A DNA stretch of 7,101 nucleotides from Flavobacteriales bacterium (GTDB taxonomy: Bacteria; Bacteroidota; Bacteroidia; Flavobacteriales_D; SKUL01): NCBI GenBank assembly GCA_007129985.1, contig SKUL01000188.1, positions 1 to 7,101 on the forward strand, read 5' to 3'. The position numbers were made by a program, and so were the translations under genes. Below, in pieces: positions 5,883 through 7,101 of this stretch (positions are counted from its first letter, which is position 1; every line of letters begins with the position of its first letter). Below the pieces are notes generated by a model, which saw only the letters and a list, made by a program, of their open reading frames with translations, was not told the origin of the DNA and did no database searches.

Positions 5883-5890
5883 TACCTTTG
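5883..5890 (+). promoter_or_regulatory. Promoter -7 box of the carboxypeptidase-regulatory-like gene
   Basis: TACCTTTG is an exact match to the Bacteroidota TAnnTTTG -7 consensus and ends 31 nt before the ATG at 5921. A T-rich stretch lies about 22 nt upstream, with no perfect -33 TTTG at the ideal distance. Confidence 0.55.
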
Positions 5891-5920
5891 TTAGGTGCGG
5901 ACAGTCCAAGACCAATCTGA

Positions 5921-6742
5921 ATGACATCAATTAAATTCCCATTGATATGGAGCGCTTTGGCTATTTTTAACCTGCTTTCATTATGCGCTTCAGCTCAAGT
6001 TGAGAATTGTGCGCTTCTCGATTCATTAACGAGGGAACCTGTGTCTTACGCCTCCATAAGGGCAGGTTCCTTGGTTTGTTATGCAGACGAGGATGGCATT
6101 TTTTCAACAAAAGATATACTTGGAGACACCATCATTATCAGTCGTGTGGGTTATCATTCGCTCGTCGTACCGAAATCTGATTTGACATCAACATTGTTTC
6201 TCGCGCCAAAAAGCTACTCAATTGGTGAAGTAGTGGTTTCCGGGAATGCTGAGTCTTTTGAATTGGGGTATCATAACTTTAAAACCAGCGGATTTAGTTA
6301 CAACAAAAAGAGCTTTAAGGCGGTACATATTAATAGGCCAGATCAGCGATGTAGAATTGAGAAGGTTTTGGTTCATACCCGCAAGAACCGCAAGGGTACT
6401 GAGTTTGTGATAGGAATTTTTTCAGTTGCTGAAAGTGGTTTACCGGGAGATTTGATATTCTCAAAGGAACACAAGTCACCCAGCGGAAAGAATATGCTGG
6501 AGATAACTGTTGATGAAGCCAATTTAGAGATGCCACAAGATGGCATATTTGTGGCCATCAAATCCAATGGAACATCTGAAAATTCTGAAAATCAATCAGA
6601 ACATGGTATGGTCAGATTGTCCTCTGATTTAGATATTGGTGTTTCCTTTTTTCACTCTGTCAATAGGTGGTTTGAAACTGATTTCAGAGAGCTTGATTAC
6701 AAGCTTACGTACAAAATAGGTTTGGAGGTGGTTCCTTTCTGA
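5921..6742 (+). CDS. Secreted carboxypeptidase-regulatory-like domain protein
   Basis: 273 aa. Residues 1-26 are a signal peptide: a basic start, hydrophobic IWSALAIFNLLSLC, and a likely cleavage after ASA before QVEN. Residues 30-110 form a CarboxypepD_reg-like (CNA-B-type) beta-sandwich: DSLTREPVSYASIRAG, the YADEDGIF turn, DTIIISRVGYHSL and the closing IGEVVVSG, the same block that precedes many SusC/TonB-dependent receptors. No plug or barrel follows. Residues 145-273 form a second beta-rich domain (IEKVLVHTRKN, FVIGIFSVAESGLPGDLI, VDEANLEMPQDGIFVAIKS) like C-terminal domains seen on other Bacteroidota orphan proteins of this type. It is probably periplasmic or outer-membrane-associated; the ligand is unknown. 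Composition is AT-rich (two sampled 60-nt lines have 23 and 21 GC). It is divergent from the DUF2007 operon and has its own good promoter box. Confidence 0.83.
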   Translation: MTSIKFPLIWSALAIFNLLSLCASAQVENCALLDSLTREPVSYASIRAGSLVCYADEDGIFSTKDILGDTIIISRVGYHSLVVPKSDLTSTLFLAPKSYSIGEVVVSGNAESFELGYHNFKTSGFSYNKKSFKAVHINRPDQRCRIEKVLVHTRKNRKGTEFVIGIFSVAESGLPGDLIFSKEHKSPSGKNMLEITVDEANLEMPQDGIFVAIKSNGTSENSENQSEHGMVRLSSDLDIGVSFFHSVNRWFETDFRELDYKLTYKIGLEVVPF

Positions 6743-6773
6743 TACGCTGTCTGCGGCCTGAAAAACCTACTGA

Positions 6774-6793
6774 GGCGCGTTTCCTAACGCGTC
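6774..6793. terminator. Hairpin downstream of the surface-protein gene
   Basis: CGCGTT (6776-6781), loop TCCT, AACGCG (6786-6791), plus a G-T and a G-C pair outside, make an 8-bp stem starting 31 nt after the stop codon at 6742. No T-tract follows. It may help end transcription of 5921-6742 before the ligase gene. The TTCCTAA in the stem-loop recurs at 6796-6802. Confidence 0.4.
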
Positions 6794-6892
6794 CGTTCCT
6801 AAACCCGGAGCACTCACCTATGCCAGTAAGAAAAAACACCCCCCTGTGAAAAAGTCAGACAGTCGCCGCTGACGTCGCTTGTCCCTGCGGGC

Positions 6893-6900
6893 TACCTTTA
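6893..6900 (+). promoter_or_regulatory. Weak -7-like box upstream of the Mur ligase gene
   Basis: TACCTTTA differs from TAnnTTTG at the last base and ends 14 nt before the GTG at 6915, giving a very short leader. A TTG at 6879-6881 is closer (11 nt) than a normal -33 element. Weak candidate only. Confidence 0.25.
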
Positions 6901-6914
6901 CCCAAAGCTTTACC

Positions 6915-7101
6915 GTGAAGAAAGTCCACTTTATAGCCATAGGCGGAAGCGCCATGCACAACCTCGCCATCGCACTGCACCGCAAAGGTTATGAGGTTTC
7001 CGGTTCTGATGACCAGATTTTTGAGCCTTCGCGTGGTCGTTTGCTGCGCGAGGGTGTCCTGCCCGAAAAGGAAGGCTGGTTTCCCGAAAAAATTACGTCC
7101 G
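6915..7101 (+). CDS. mpl: Mpl/MurC-like Mur ligase, N-terminal fragment
   Basis: Partial gene with 62 codons visible before the right window edge. The start is a GTG at 6915: the product begins KKVHFIAIGGSAMHNLA, the Rossmann UDP-binding loop of MurC/Mpl ligases (compare HFVGIGGxGM in MurC), so a later ATG at 6954 would remove the loop. GYEVSGSDDQIFEPS (25-39) and LLPEKEGWFPEKI fit the Bacteroidota Mpl-type protein, often labelled peptidoglycan synthetase. Mpl joins recycled murein tripeptide to UDP-MurNAc using ATP in the cytoplasm. The ATP-binding and C-terminal domains are outside the window, so MurC cannot be strictly excluded. Its composition returns to that of the core genes on the left. 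Confidence 0.82.
   Translation, partial: MKKVHFIAIGGSAMHNLAIALHRKGYEVSGSDDQIFEPSRGRLLREGVLPEKEGWFPEKITS

Noticed and set aside
5703..5894. Possible 63-aa plus-strand gene (MKALRPVCLN...)
   Set aside because: No family resemblance, odd composition with a Met run, and its end overlaps the best promoter box of the window. It also spans the 5722-5758 palindrome.
5502..5896. Integron-like attC: GCCTAAC at 5502-5508 and GTTAGGT at 5890-5896 on the plus strand
   Set aside because: The two core-like heptamers are about 390 nt apart, well beyond normal attC length, with no matching inner boxes and no integrase. Short heptamers like these are expected by chance.

Overview
The window looks like a piece of a Bacteroidota (Bacteroidetes) chromosome. 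This rests on the protein types (a RecR of that lineage's style, an orphan carboxypeptidase-regulatory-like surface protein, a Mpl-type Mur ligase start, a lipoyl-domain start) and on the promoter style: most genes have a TAnnTTTG-like or TACnTTCG -7 box about 25-37 nt before the start codon and no clear Shine-Dalgarno sequence. No genus can be named from the sequence alone.

Layout. (1) 1-2756, minus strand: a housekeeping block reading recR -> a large GT2 glycosyltransferase fused to a membrane/degenerate phosphoglycosyltransferase module (4-nt ATGA overlap) -> the first 31 codons of a lipoamide acyltransferase (E2), cut by the window edge. (2) 2757-2890: a divergent intergenic region between recR and a small membrane methyltransferase gene. 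The methyltransferase should start at 2891, not at the longest-ORF start 2804, because its putative promoter lies between the two. (3) 3493/3497: the methyltransferase and a metallo-beta-lactamase-fold hydrolase converge with only 3 nt between their stop codons, and a small hairpin spans both stops. (4) 4274-5641: a 123-bp direct repeat (121/123 identical, 1245 bp apart) flanks a small minus-strand operon: a DUF2007-TM-lipocalin-like protein (4739-5455) coupled to a 57-aa zinc-ribbon membrane peptide (4564-4737). The repeat carries the hydrolase promoter, its start codon and its first 27 codons. The distal copy is therefore a truncated hydrolase that may have become the promoter and leader of the operon. 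(5) 5642-5920: a noncoding, AT-richer stretch with one good hairpin and a strong promoter match. (6) 5921-6742, plus strand: a secreted carboxypeptidase-regulatory-like protein. (7) 6743-6914: spacer with a hairpin. (8) 6915-7101, plus strand: the 5' end of a Mpl/MurC-like ligase with a GTG start.

Interpretation. Segments 1-3 and 8 look like core genome (one hand-counted 60-nt line in recR is 31/60 GC). Segments 4-6 look like accessory DNA (sampled lines mostly 21-24/60 GC), inserted or rearranged between the hydrolase and the peptidoglycan gene, with the hydrolase promoter region duplicated in the process. No transposase, integrase, CRISPR array, tRNA or rRNA was seen. The most unusual items are the promoter/start-region duplication, the DUF2007/zinc-ribbon pair, and the glycosyltransferase fused to a phosphoglycosyltransferase that lacks its catalytic core.
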